The position numbers were made by a program, and so were the translations under genes. A stretch of 50,138 nt of DNA from Natrialba asiatica DSM 12278. GTDB lineage: Archaea; Halobacteriota; Halobacteria; Halobacteriales; Natrialbaceae. The stretch is taken from contig NZ_AOIO01000038.1 in NCBI RefSeq assembly GCF_000337555.1, forward strand, positions 45,144 through 95,281, in the 5' to 3' direction. The notes under the pieces were generated by a model, which saw only the letters and a list, made by a program, of their open reading frames with translations, did no database searches and was not told the DNA's origin. Each line of letters begins with the position of its first letter. Position 1 is the stretch's first letter. Positions 1-7,496 of this stretch are shown one piece after another.

Positions 1-512
1 CTCTCCGCGAACCGCGTCGTCGCGACCTCGGCTCCGAAGTCGAACTCGTGGTTGCCGACGCCGACGATGTCGACGGCCATTTCGTTCATCGCCTCGATCA
101 TGTGTTCGCCCTCGTACTCGAGCCCGAGCATGGAAGGGGCGAGGTCGTCGCCGTTACCGACGAACAGCGAGTTCGCTGCGTCCGCACGGATCCCTTCGAC
201 GACGGTATAGTAGCGTGCGAGCGTCAGGTCGTCCGCTCCGGCGTCGCGAAAGCGACCGTGAAAGTGAGTGTCGTGGACGAGCGTAACGGTCCCTCCGGCG
301 TCCGCTGTCGTCCCGGTATCGGCTGTGACGCTCGCCGTCGTGGGAACGAGTGCCCCGACGGAGACGCCGGCCGCCGCTCCGAGGAATCGGCGACGGCTGC
401 GGTCGACGGCGGTCGTCGAACGGTCGTGAACGCGCTCACATTCACGATTACGATGCCGATCACGATCACGGTCACAAGCGGTGTCGTCCCGGCTCCCGGT
501 ATCCCGACCCAT
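1..512 (-). CDS. 5'-nucleotidase/metallophosphoesterase, Tat-exported, truncated by window edge
   Basis: N-terminal 170 residues of a secreted calcineurin-like phosphoesterase of the UshA/CpdB type, which removes phosphate from nucleotides outside the cell. After an Arg/Asp/His-rich leader (residues 12-35) comes a twin-arginine signal, RRRFLGAAAGVSVGALV. The catalytic fold then begins with VHDTHFHGRF (metal-binding D-x-H), followed by NGDD and GVGNHEFDFG, matching the family's D-x-H, GD and GNHEFD motifs. The ATG at 512 lies about 30 bases below an AT-rich TATA-like stretch (543-554). The rest of the protein, including the second domain, lies beyond base 1. The leader is encoded by an imperfect hexamer tract (gatcac-like, about 440-478), so the number of charged residues before the Tat motif may vary between strains. 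The family assignment is firm; the substrate is not known. Confidence 0.85.
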   Translation of the reverse strand, partial: MGRDTGSRDDTACDRDRDRHRNRECERVHDRSTTAVDRSRRRFLGAAAGVSVGALVPTTASVTADTGTTADAGGTVTLVHDTHFHGRFRDAGADDLTLARYYTVVEGIRADAANSLFVGNGDDLAPSMLGLEYEGEHMIEAMNEMAVDIVGVGNHEFDFGAEVATTRFAE

Positions 513-542
513 AGTGATAATCGGTAATACTGGACACTAATA

Positions 543-554
543 GGTTTATAATTT
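543..554 (-). promoter_or_regulatory. TATA-like box for the 5'-nucleotidase gene
   Basis: Read on the minus strand this is AAATTATAAACC, about 25-30 bases above the ATG at 512. This is the usual spacing for a haloarchaeal promoter with little or no leader. It lies in the short gap below nurA, so the nucleotidase gene can be transcribed on its own. Confidence 0.45.
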
Positions 555-589
555 ACACAACAATTGACACAGTTTCTCACAGTAGCCGC

Positions 590-1864
590 TTAGTAGTCTT
601 CGTCCCAGCGGTGATCGTCGTACGTTCGCCTGCGGGACGTATCGAACTGCGTCTCGAGCGTCTCTCGAAGCGATTGCTTCTCCGGCGCGCTGATCCGCGC
701 GAGTTCGTCCGCCTTCTCGACGATGGTCGGGGGGCCGTGGGCGATCGCCACGTCCTGCAGGAGTTGCATCGTCAACTGCTCGCGGGTCTCCGGATCGCGC
801 GTGAAGGCGTAGGGGGCCTCGATCCGAAAGAGGAGATCCTCGCGCGGGTCGTAGACGACGAAGAACGTGACCTCGTACTGCTCGCGGTCGAGACGGCGCT
901 CGACGCCGAGCGCATCGCCCTCGACCGAAAGGGGCCGGTCGACGCCACCCCGCGAGCGAAACCAGTTCGTGTAGGTGAGCCCGTCGGTGTCTCGCTCCCA
1001 GCGCGTGCCCTCGATATCCTCGACGAACTCGCCGCGCTCGAGCAGTTGGGTGAACAGCGCGGTGTCGTCGGCCCAGGGGACGCTCACGTCGACGTCGCGT
1101 TTGCCTTTCAACGTTCGTGTGACGACCCGCGTAGCGGGATTCTTGACGAAGCCGATGAGCGGCACGCCGCGGTCGACGAACGACTCGACCAGTCGCACGT
1201 AGTTCTCGAGGACCGTCGTCGGCCGCGGGTCCTCGAGCAGGAAGTCGGCCAGGTCGGGGTGCTGGTCGGCCCAGCGAAGCAACCCGCGCGGATAGAGCGG
1301 GCCGTCTAAGACGAGCAGGTCCGTCACGTCCTCGGCGTGCGCCAGTGCGTGCTTGCTCTCGGCGAGATAGAGCGCGAGCGCGTGAACGACGCCCTCCGCA
1401 AAGCGGGGTAGCGGCGGGATCTTCACGGCCCGACTGCGGCTGTACCCCGCGTCGAACTTGCCCCACTCCTCGTCGACGGTCATCGTCTCGTCGTTCGAGT
1501 GGACCGTCATCACCGTCGTCCGCGAGCGGTGGAGATCGAGTTCGCTCGGCGTCGTGCTCATGGCCGCCTGGGCGATGTCGATGACGAGCCCGTTCTTGAA
1601 CGTCGTCGGGTTGATCGTCCCCGCGTCGAGGCCGTGCTGGGTCGGGAACTCGCGCTCCCGCAGGGCGACGGCCTCGCAGTCGACCAGCCGCCGGGCCCGC
1701 TCGTCGACCGGTTCGAGGATCGTCCGCCCGTCGTCGTGCAAGGGGTCGAGGAACGACTCCCAGACGGTCTCGGCGAACTCGCGGCGGTCGCGTTCGTCGG
1801 CACCGTGATCGATCCGCCTCGCGAGTTGCGCGATGCCGTCGAAGTGGACCGGATCGAGTGTCAT
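590..1864 (-). CDS. nurA: NurA-family 5'-3' nuclease
   Basis: 424-residue NurA nuclease. With the HerA helicase it resects DNA double-strand breaks in archaea to produce the 3' tails used by RadA. The sequence LLVLDGPLYPRG near residue 190 is the NurA motif with the first metal-binding Asp. TINPTTFKNGL near residue 85 and VPLIGFVKNPATR near residue 240 are other conserved blocks of the family. I chose the ATG at 1864 (MTLDPVHFDG) over an upstream in-frame ATG because the extra residues MRVRREPTG look like shadow sequence. No herA lies next to it in this window. The downstream nucleotidase follows after a 77-base gap with its own promoter. The family call is firm; activity is inferred from the family. 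Confidence 0.88.
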   Translation of the reverse strand: MTLDPVHFDGIAQLARRIDHGADERDRREFAETVWESFLDPLHDDGRTILEPVDERARRLVDCEAVALREREFPTQHGLDAGTINPTTFKNGLVIDIAQAAMSTTPSELDLHRSRTTVMTVHSNDETMTVDEEWGKFDAGYSRSRAVKIPPLPRFAEGVVHALALYLAESKHALAHAEDVTDLLVLDGPLYPRGLLRWADQHPDLADFLLEDPRPTTVLENYVRLVESFVDRGVPLIGFVKNPATRVVTRTLKGKRDVDVSVPWADDTALFTQLLERGEFVEDIEGTRWERDTDGLTYTNWFRSRGGVDRPLSVEGDALGVERRLDREQYEVTFFVVYDPREDLLFRIEAPYAFTRDPETREQLTMQLLQDVAIAHGPPTIVEKADELARISAPEKQSLRETLETQFDTSRRRTYDDHRWDEDY

Positions 1865-2027
1865 GCCAGTTGGCTCCCGCCGAACTCGCAAAAAGCCAGT
1901 GGTCGATGGCGGCGGGGCGAAGGCGGCCGGCGATCCGGCGCACGCGGGCGCAGGGGGTTAACTCGTGAGCGGGTAAATTATCATCAGAAAAATTATATGA
2001 GTGGGTCGCATGGCTGTCAGTGTCCCG

Positions 2028-2291
2028 ATGTCCAACCGAGGTACGGAGACCGACGAGCGCGATGAACACACGGTCAACTGGCGACAGACAAACGGCGAGG
2101 TCACCCTCTACGAACCCGACAATCCCGACGCCTGGATTCGGGCCAAATTCGAAGCCGGCGTCGCCCCGGAACACCGACTCTATATGGTCTGTCCCGAGTG
2201 CGGTGCGACCCTCGCGCAGCGATGCACGCCCGGCAACGGGACGATCTGTGGCGATTGCGGGACGGCGTTCGATCACGGGTCGGAGGCATAA
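2028..2291 (+). CDS. small zinc-ribbon protein (CPxCG type)
   Basis: 87-residue acidic protein of unknown function. The C-terminal third has CPECGA, then a lone Cys in QRC, then CGDCG. Two CxxC knuckles about 20 residues apart make a probable zinc ribbon. Haloarchaea encode many such small CPxCG proteins, some of them regulators of biofilm or transcription. The start is uncertain: in-frame ATGs lie at 2010 and 2028, and two AT-rich boxes (1974-1983 and 1988-1998) could each drive a near-leaderless transcript. I prefer 2028 because MSNRGTETDERDEH looks like a normal halophilic N-terminus. It is transcribed divergently from nurA. gpmI starts 92 bases downstream on the same strand. Confidence 0.7.
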   Translation: MSNRGTETDERDEHTVNWRQTNGEVTLYEPDNPDAWIRAKFEAGVAPEHRLYMVCPECGATLAQRCTPGNGTICGDCGTAFDHGSEA

Positions 2292-2383
2292 CTCCACACA
2301 CTCTCGTATTCTTATACATTCGGCAGGATCGGCATGTCGCCGACAGCGACAGCTAGTTACGCCAGGCCGGATATCGCCCTGAC

Positions 2384-3955
2384 ATGGACGCCGCGTTGAT
2401 CGTACTCGACGGCTGGGGACTCGGCACTGACGACGGACGAGACGCCGTCGCCGCGGCCGACACCCCCAACTTCGATCGGTTCGCAGAGCACGGTGCCACC
2501 GGTGAACTCGAGGTCTCGGGCCGGCGGGTCGGCCTGCCGGACGGCCAGATGGGAAACAGCGAGGTCGGCCACCTGAACATCGGTGCCGGCCGCGTCGTCT
2601 ACCAGGAGTACACCCGAATCGCCGACTCCATCGCGGACGGCTCCTTCCGCGAGAACGACGCGATCAACACCGCATTCGAGAACGCGCGGGACAACGACGG
2701 GCGCGTCCACTTCGTCGGCCTCGTCAGCGACGGCGGCGTCCACTCGGACCAGGAACACCTGCACGCGCTCATCGAACTCGCCGCGGACCGCGAGGTCGAG
2801 GCCGTCACGCACGCGATCACCGACGGGCGAGACACCTCGCCGACCGGCGGCCGGGAGTACCTGGAAACGCTCGAGAGCGTCGTCGAGGAGCACGGCACGG
2901 GCCGTGTCGCGACGGTCTCGGGTCGGTATTACGCGATGGACCGCGACCAGAACTGGGAGCGGACGAAGCGAGCGTACGACGCGATCGCCGAGCGCGAGGC
3001 CGACCACGAGACGGCCTCCGCAGTCGCCGCTGTCGAGGAATCCTACGACCGCGGCGACACCGACGAGTTCGTCGAGCCGACGCTGATCGAGAGCGAGGCG
3101 CGTAGCGCCTCGGAGAGCGAACGGCGAAGCCGTGAGCAGGGCGGGCCGGCGCTCGAAGACGGCGACTCGGTGGTCTGGTTCAACTTCCGCTCGGACCGCG
3201 CTCGCCAGTTGACGCGCATGCTGGCCGACATCCGCCCGGAAGACTGGTCCGACGAGTTCGGCACCAGCCCGCCGGACGCGGAGGTCGTGATGATGACCCA
3301 GTACGACAAGACGTTCGACCTGCCGGTGGCGTACCCGCCGAACCAGCCCGAGAACGTGCTGGGAGAGGTGCTCGCCGACGAGGGACGGACGCAGCTTCGG
3401 ATCGCCGAATCGGAAAAGTACGCCCACGTCACCTACTTCTTGAACGGCGGCCGCGAGGTCGAGTTCGACGGCGAGATCCGCGAGATCGTCGAGAGTCCGG
3501 ACGTGCCGACCTACGATCTACAACCGGAGATGAGCGCCCCAGCAGTGACGGACACCGCGATCGACGTGATAGAGAGCGACGATCCGGACGTGCTCGTACT
3601 CAACTACGCCAACCCGGACATGGTCGGCCACACCGGCGACTACGAGGCCGCGATCGAGGCCGTCGAAACCGTCGACGCGCAACTCGGACGACTCGTCTCC
3701 GAACTCGAGGCGGCCGGGTCGAACGTCTTCATCACCGCGGACCACGGCAACGCGGACGACATGGGAACCCCGGAGCACCCGCATACGGCACATACGTACA
3801 ACGACGTGCCGCTGGTCTACCTGTCCCCCGACGGTACCGACGGCGGGCGAACGGTCCGCGAGGGCGGCACGCTCGCCGACATCGCGCCGACGATGCTCGA
3901 ACTGCTCGGCATCGACCAGCCGCCCGAGATGACCGGCGAGTCGCTGCTGGAGTAG
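2384..3955 (+). CDS. gpmI: 2,3-bisphosphoglycerate-independent phosphoglycerate mutase
   Basis: 523-residue Mn-dependent enzyme that interconverts 3- and 2-phosphoglycerate in lower glycolysis and gluconeogenesis. DGWGLG near the N-terminus and GQMGNSEVGHLNIGAGR (about residue 50) carry the metal-binding Asp and the catalytic phosphoserine. NPDMVGHTG and TADHGNADDM near the C-terminus complete the alkaline-phosphatase-superfamily metal site. Bacterial-type family members are usually about 505-515 residues. The excess here is explained by a hydrophilic insert, SEARSASESERRSREQG, at about residues 236-252. It is encoded by two perfect short palindromes and listed separately. No stop or frameshift interrupts the gene, so the insert appears tolerated. 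Confidence 0.96.
   Translation: MDAALIVLDGWGLGTDDGRDAVAAADTPNFDRFAEHGATGELEVSGRRVGLPDGQMGNSEVGHLNIGAGRVVYQEYTRIADSIADGSFRENDAINTAFENARDNDGRVHFVGLVSDGGVHSDQEHLHALIELAADREVEAVTHAITDGRDTSPTGGREYLETLESVVEEHGTGRVATVSGRYYAMDRDQNWERTKRAYDAIAEREADHETASAVAAVEESYDRGDTDEFVEPTLIESEARSASESERRSREQGGPALEDGDSVVWFNFRSDRARQLTRMLADIRPEDWSDEFGTSPPDAEVVMMTQYDKTFDLPVAYPPNQPENVLGEVLADEGRTQLRIAESEKYAHVTYFLNGGREVEFDGEIREIVESPDVPTYDLQPEMSAPAVTDTAIDVIESDDPDVLVLNYANPDMVGHTGDYEAAIEAVETVDAQLGRLVSELEAAGSNVFITADHGNADDMGTPEHPHTAHTYNDVPLVYLSPDGTDGGRTVREGGTLADIAPTMLELLGIDQPPEMTGESLLE
3091..3140 (+). repeat. two-hairpin palindromic insert inside gpmI
   Basis: First hairpin: 3095-3111, stem GAGGCGC/GCGCCTC with loop GTA. Second hairpin: 3121-3133, stem ACGGC/GCCGT with loop GAA. 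The spacer is nine bases. It is in frame and encodes a Ser/Arg/Glu-rich segment that I would not expect in GpmI. Similar two-hairpin units with three-base loops occur at 12051-12093, 26694-26740 and 29336-29379. Seen directly; mobility is inferred. Confidence 0.65.
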
Positions 3956-4122
3956 CCGACTTGCCGTCTCGAACGATACGGCCCTGTCGAACTCGGGCGG
4001 TGGTAGATTCAGTACGCTCTGCGCTCAATACGGGTAGTATAGTTCCCGGACGGGAACGCAGCCTCTCAGACGTCGTCAAGATCGGTCTGCTGAATTCAGC
4101 GCGCCTTCACCAAAAGTCGAAG

Positions 4123-4131
4123 TTATAAATA
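4123..4131 (+). promoter_or_regulatory. TATA box for the 4155-5002 gene pair
   Basis: ttataaata lies about 28 bases before the ATG at 4155. The spacing predicts transcription starting within a few bases of that ATG. This is why 4155 is preferred over the in-frame ATG at 4134, which is too close to the box. Confidence 0.55.
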
Positions 4132-4154
4132 AGATGTGCGTTACGCTACATCTA

Positions 4155-4337
4155 ATGCCCATCGCTGTAGAATCTCGCTTGGCACCGTCAGTCCTGATTG
4201 CCAACGTTGCCATCCCCACCGTCTTTATTGCACTCATTCTGCTCGTAGGAGGGCTGATTACCGGTGGGATAGCGTTCGTCCTCGTCCATCTCTTCCGTAG
4301 GTTTTCCACCAAATCGGAAGAACCCAGTGACCGGTGA
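4155..4337 (+). CDS. small single-span membrane protein
   Basis: 60-residue protein, not recognised. A short polar N-terminus (MPIAVESRLAPS) is followed by one long hydrophobic segment of about 30 residues (IANVAIPTVFIALILLVGG and onward), then a basic then acidic tail (RRFSTKSEEPSDR). It may be a single-pass membrane protein with its C-terminus in the cytoplasm. Its TGA stop shares one base with the ATG of the methyltransferase gene, so the two are almost certainly co-translated. It could be a membrane anchor or partner for that enzyme; this is inference from gene order only. Confidence 0.6.
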   Translation: MPIAVESRLAPSVLIANVAIPTVFIALILLVGGLITGGIAFVLVHLFRRFSTKSEEPSDR

Positions 4338-5002
4338 TGCGGAAACGGACGCGCAATTCACAGGAGAGCAAAGCGTGGTACAACGCGCTTAGTCGGTACT
4401 ACGATGTGCTGGTCGATCCCTTTCAAGGTCCTCTCCGACGACGGGGGATCGGTTTCCTCGGCGTATCCTCAGACGACCAAATTCTCGATATCGGCTGTGG
4501 AACCGGTCGCGGCTTGACCACGCTGCAGAACGCCGTTGGACCCGGCGGCAAAGTTGTCGGTATCGACGTTGCAGACCGGATGTGTCAGCTCGCACAAGAT
4601 CGTGTTGAAGTCGATGCCTCATCTGCAGTTGTCTGTGGCAATGCGCTGGCGTTACCGTTCGACTCCGACAGTTTCGACGCCGTTCTCGTAAGTTTCACGC
4701 TCGAACTGTTCGAATACGAGTGTCAGATGGCCGTACTTGACGAGATACGTCGGGTGCTCGCTCCACGGGGTAAAATTTGTGTCATCGCCCCCTCAACAAC
4801 AGCGAGCGATCTCGTTTCTCTCCTCTACAAGCGACTCAACGACGTTTTTCCGACGCTCGTCGACAGTCGACCTCTCGATGTTGGTAGCGTCCTTGCCCGA
4901 GCCGATTTCGAGATCATCCAGACCGAAATGGAGTGGGTATTGGCTGTGCCGGTCGAACTCGTCTTCGCCCGTCGTGGTCCGTCCGCGGGAGACCGATCCT
5001 GA
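4337..5002 (+). CDS. class I SAM-dependent methyltransferase (UbiE-like)
   Basis: 221-residue methyltransferase with the Rossmann-type SAM site. ILDIGCGTGRG is motif I, VVGIDVADRM is the acidic loop that binds the ribose, and LPFDSDSFDAVLVSF is motif IV. Layout and length resemble UbiE/COQ5-type and Methyltransf_11 enzymes, which methylate quinones and other small molecules; the substrate cannot be read from the sequence. The gene is translationally coupled to a small membrane protein upstream. It converges tail to tail (96-base gap) with the quinone reductase-UbiA fusion gene, so a role in quinone or prenyl-lipid modification is possible but unproven. Confidence 0.8.
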   Translation: MRKRTRNSQESKAWYNALSRYYDVLVDPFQGPLRRRGIGFLGVSSDDQILDIGCGTGRGLTTLQNAVGPGGKVVGIDVADRMCQLAQDRVEVDASSAVVCGNALALPFDSDSFDAVLVSFTLELFEYECQMAVLDEIRRVLAPRGKICVIAPSTTASDLVSLLYKRLNDVFPTLVDSRPLDVGSVLARADFEIIQTEMEWVLAVPVELVFARRGPSAGDRS

Positions 5003-5098
5003 ACCGCCTCCTAAACCGGTTACTTCGGCCAAATTCTCCTGTAATATACGTGTCCCGTATCTCGCACGGCCATCCGGACGTTCCTCAACCGACCGGTA

Positions 5099-6622
5099 TC
5101 AGGTGAGATTGAGCAACGGCACGATGGCGAACCAGACCAGAAAGCTCAGCGAAGCGACCATCAGCCCGTCGATGCGAGCGGGGGTCGTCCGGTTCCCCAA
5201 TCGGGTTCGAAGGAGCCAGACGAGTGCAAGCGCATGGGGAACGCTGAGAGCGACCAGCGGCCCGTAGAGGCCGCCGCCGATACCGAGCGCCGCCCAGACG
5301 ACTCCCGTCAGGCTGGCCAGCAGTGCGGTCGCCGCCGCGACGGTCGCAGCGCCGTCGATCCCGAAACGAACGGCGATCGTCTCCTTGTCGGCGCTCCGGT
5401 CGGCGGAGCGGTCCGGAATACCCGCCAGCGTGATCGACGGGAGCACGGCCAGCAGAAACGGGATCGAGAGCAGCCACGGCAGCGGATCGGTCGCCGCACC
5501 GCCCTGGACGACGTACCCGCACAGCAAGACGCCGGTGCTGTGGGTGAGGGCCACGTCGAGTTCACCGAGCGTTCGGTAGGAGAACTCGAGCGGCGGGAGC
5601 GTGTAGCCGAGCGCCAGCGCGCCGAGGGCGATCATGACGGCCGCTGTGAGGGGGGTCGAACCGAGGCCGACGGCGAGGGCAGCCCCGCCGGCACCGACGG
5701 CGAACAGGAGCGCGACCCCGATTCCGCGGCGCAGCGCCGCGAAGTCGAGTTCACCGTCGACGAGCACCCCCGAGCCGCCGGTGAAGGGGCCGGCGAACGC
5801 GTTTTCGCGGTCGGATGGATAGTCGATGAACTCGTTGGAAAGCACCGTCGCCGCCTCGAGAAAGAACAGGAAGGTGAAGCCGAGCCAGTACGGGAGCGAC
5901 GAGACGGCGTCGCTCGAACCCGCTGCCGCCAGTGCGCCGATCGTGTACGCCGCCCACGCCATCGGGTAAAACTGCAGTCGGAGGGCTTTCAGCCACGCCG
6001 TCGTCCGGCGGCGAACGCGTGTCGAGCGGGAATCGGGACCGTCGGCGAGGCTGCGCCCCAGCCGGGTCGCTTTCTCGAGCCACGCCTCGCGTTCGTCCGG
6101 CGTGGACGATTCGACCGGACCCAGGTTCGTGATTCGAGTGGTTCGGATGCCGGCGTAGCCGAGCGTCGCGCGTTTGACGGCGTTGTTTCCCGGCTGGCGG
6201 TAGATCCAGCGGTAGACCCACGGGGGCATGTCCATCGTGACGAGCAATTCGGCGGTCGTGTCGTCCAGAAGCCCCTCGTGGCCCGCGCCCTCCCCCTCGT
6301 CGTACTCGACGAACGCGAAGCCGGGCGTGAAGACGCGGTCGAAGAAGCCCTTGAGCCGCGCCGGCATCGTCCCCCACCAATTCGGGTAGACGAAGACGAG
6401 GTGGTCCGCCCAGCGGATCGAGTCTCGGGTCTCGCGGAGGTCGGGTTCCAGTCGCTGGTCGCTGGGAGAGACCTCGTGGACGTCCGGATCGAACGCGAGT
6501 TCGGCGACGGCGAGTTCGCGAACGTCGACGCCGGCCTCGAGCGCCCCGTCGCGGTATGCAGCAGCCAGCGACCCGCACAGGCTGTCGGTCCGGGGGTGAC
6601 CGAGGACGAGCAGGACGTTCAT
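5099..6622 (-). CDS. fusion: flavodoxin-fold NAD(P)H quinone reductase + UbiA prenyltransferase
   Basis: 507-residue two-part protein in one uninterrupted frame. Residues 1-195 are a Flavodoxin_2 (NQO1/MdaB-like) domain: LVLGHPRTDSLCGSLA is the FMN phosphate loop, and VYPNWWGTMPARLKGFFDRV is the family signature that stacks on the flavin. After a basic linker (RSTRVRRRTT), residues 210-507 form a UbiA-type membrane prenyltransferase with about eight or nine hydrophobic spans. Its two Asp motifs are NEFIDYPSDREN (about 264-275) and DRSADRSADKE (about 413-423), which bind the Mg-pyrophosphate of the prenyl donor. Each half is near normal length. The combination suggests reduction of a quinone-like ring coupled to prenylation at the membrane. 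Both domain assignments are strong; the joint reaction is inference. Confidence 0.88.
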   Translation of the reverse strand: MNVLLVLGHPRTDSLCGSLAAAYRDGALEAGVDVRELAVAELAFDPDVHEVSPSDQRLEPDLRETRDSIRWADHLVFVYPNWWGTMPARLKGFFDRVFTPGFAFVEYDEGEGAGHEGLLDDTTAELLVTMDMPPWVYRWIYRQPGNNAVKRATLGYAGIRTTRITNLGPVESSTPDEREAWLEKATRLGRSLADGPDSRSTRVRRRTTAWLKALRLQFYPMAWAAYTIGALAAAGSSDAVSSLPYWLGFTFLFFLEAATVLSNEFIDYPSDRENAFAGPFTGGSGVLVDGELDFAALRRGIGVALLFAVGAGGAALAVGLGSTPLTAAVMIALGALALGYTLPPLEFSYRTLGELDVALTHSTGVLLCGYVVQGGAATDPLPWLLSIPFLLAVLPSITLAGIPDRSADRSADKETIAVRFGIDGAATVAAATALLASLTGVVWAALGIGGGLYGPLVALSVPHALALVWLLRTRLGNRTTPARIDGLMVASLSFLVWFAIVPLLNLT

Positions 6623-6769
6623 CGTCGCTGTGATCGTCCCACCGTGGGACGCGGCCGTCCTAAAAGACGGTGCTTGATGGTCTCGGTACGAAGTGCTCCC
6701 GAGTGCACAATAGATATCATATCAACGTTTAATACTATTTCGAGTCCGGGTGGGGGTAGAGAGACCGTC

Positions 6770-7177
6770 ATGGCAACGTCCGATACTGCACCCGAGACCG
6801 AGGCCGTCGTCGAGGAGTACGTGCTTGGCGTTCGGATCGTCGCGACCGATGCCGGCGAGCGCTATCGCTTCGAGGCCCCCGAACACACCGAGATCGTTTT
6901 CGACAGCCCCGAAGACGCGCGCCGCTACGCCGACGTCTACTTCGATGTGAACGGCTTCGTCGAGGAGGGAACCGGCGAGCGCGGCGTCCCACCGGAGGTC
7001 GTGCAGGCCGGGAAGGATACCCTCGCGACCTACCTCGTGACGCTCCCCTGGGCCGACGTTAACTGGGTCGCCTCCTTCTACGGCGCGACGCCGACCGAAA
7101 TCGAGCGGTATCTCTCGTGGGTTCGCGATCGGGCGACGGAGATCCGCACGCAGATCGCAGACCGAGAAGTCGAGTAG
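6770..7177 (+). CDS. conserved haloarchaeal protein of unknown function
   Basis: 135-residue acidic soluble protein, not recognised. It starts at ATG 6770 (MATSDTAPETEAVV), about 35 bases after an AT-rich stretch containing tttaatac. No membrane segment, Cys motif or known catalytic signature is visible. The N-terminal half (YVLGVRIVATDAGERYRFEA) looks like a beta-rich fold. The C-terminal half (SFYGATPTEIERYLSWVRDR) looks helical. It is transcribed divergently from the reductase-prenyltransferase fusion gene, with a 147-base gap holding both promoters. Confidence 0.7.
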   Translation: MATSDTAPETEAVVEEYVLGVRIVATDAGERYRFEAPEHTEIVFDSPEDARRYADVYFDVNGFVEEGTGERGVPPEVVQAGKDTLATYLVTLPWADVNWVASFYGATPTEIERYLSWVRDRATEIRTQIADREVE

Positions 7178-7496
7178 GCCGGCTGCGAGTTCCGTTCGCT
7201 TCGGAACTCGAACGCGATCGTTTTACTGGCGAACCAGCGGTTCAGTTCTCCATGCGGGACAGTAAGTAGCCCTAGCGCAGGCGCTGTGCGCGCCGGGAGC
7301 CGATGCGCGTCGGTGGCCGAAGCCGTGACATCGTGCGTTCTCGTTCGAGGTGGCCGAGCGCGGCTATACAAATCGGCCACAAGCTATATATGGTTCAATA
7401 GGAGACAGAGCGCTCGGTCCCGGTCCGGACCCGAATATAATGCACTAGTCCCCTATTATAAAATTTCACGTCATTCTCGCTTCCTGAACCGAGTGC
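7178..7496 (+). other. intergenic region with possible structured RNA and phoX promoter
   Basis: No convincing protein gene. From about 7262 to 7345 there are short self-complementary runs in succession (GGCGC/GCGCC, CCGA/TCGG, GGC/GCC with a CGAA loop). A TATA-like tttact lies near 7220. Together these could be a small structured RNA, but I do not recognise it. An SRP RNA was considered and rejected because its conserved domain IV motif is absent. The right part holds two TATA-like boxes; attataaaat at 7455-7464 is well placed for the phosphatase gene starting at 7497. Confidence 0.35.

Noticed and set aside
546-2297. A 583-codon minus-strand frame covering nurA and the zinc-ribbon gene
   Set aside because: It is out of frame with NurA, crosses an intergenic region and is extremely Arg-rich, as expected of a shadow.
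7262-7345. Signal recognition particle RNA
   Set aside because: The conserved domain IV loop sequence and the long helix 5 are missing and the stretch is far too short.
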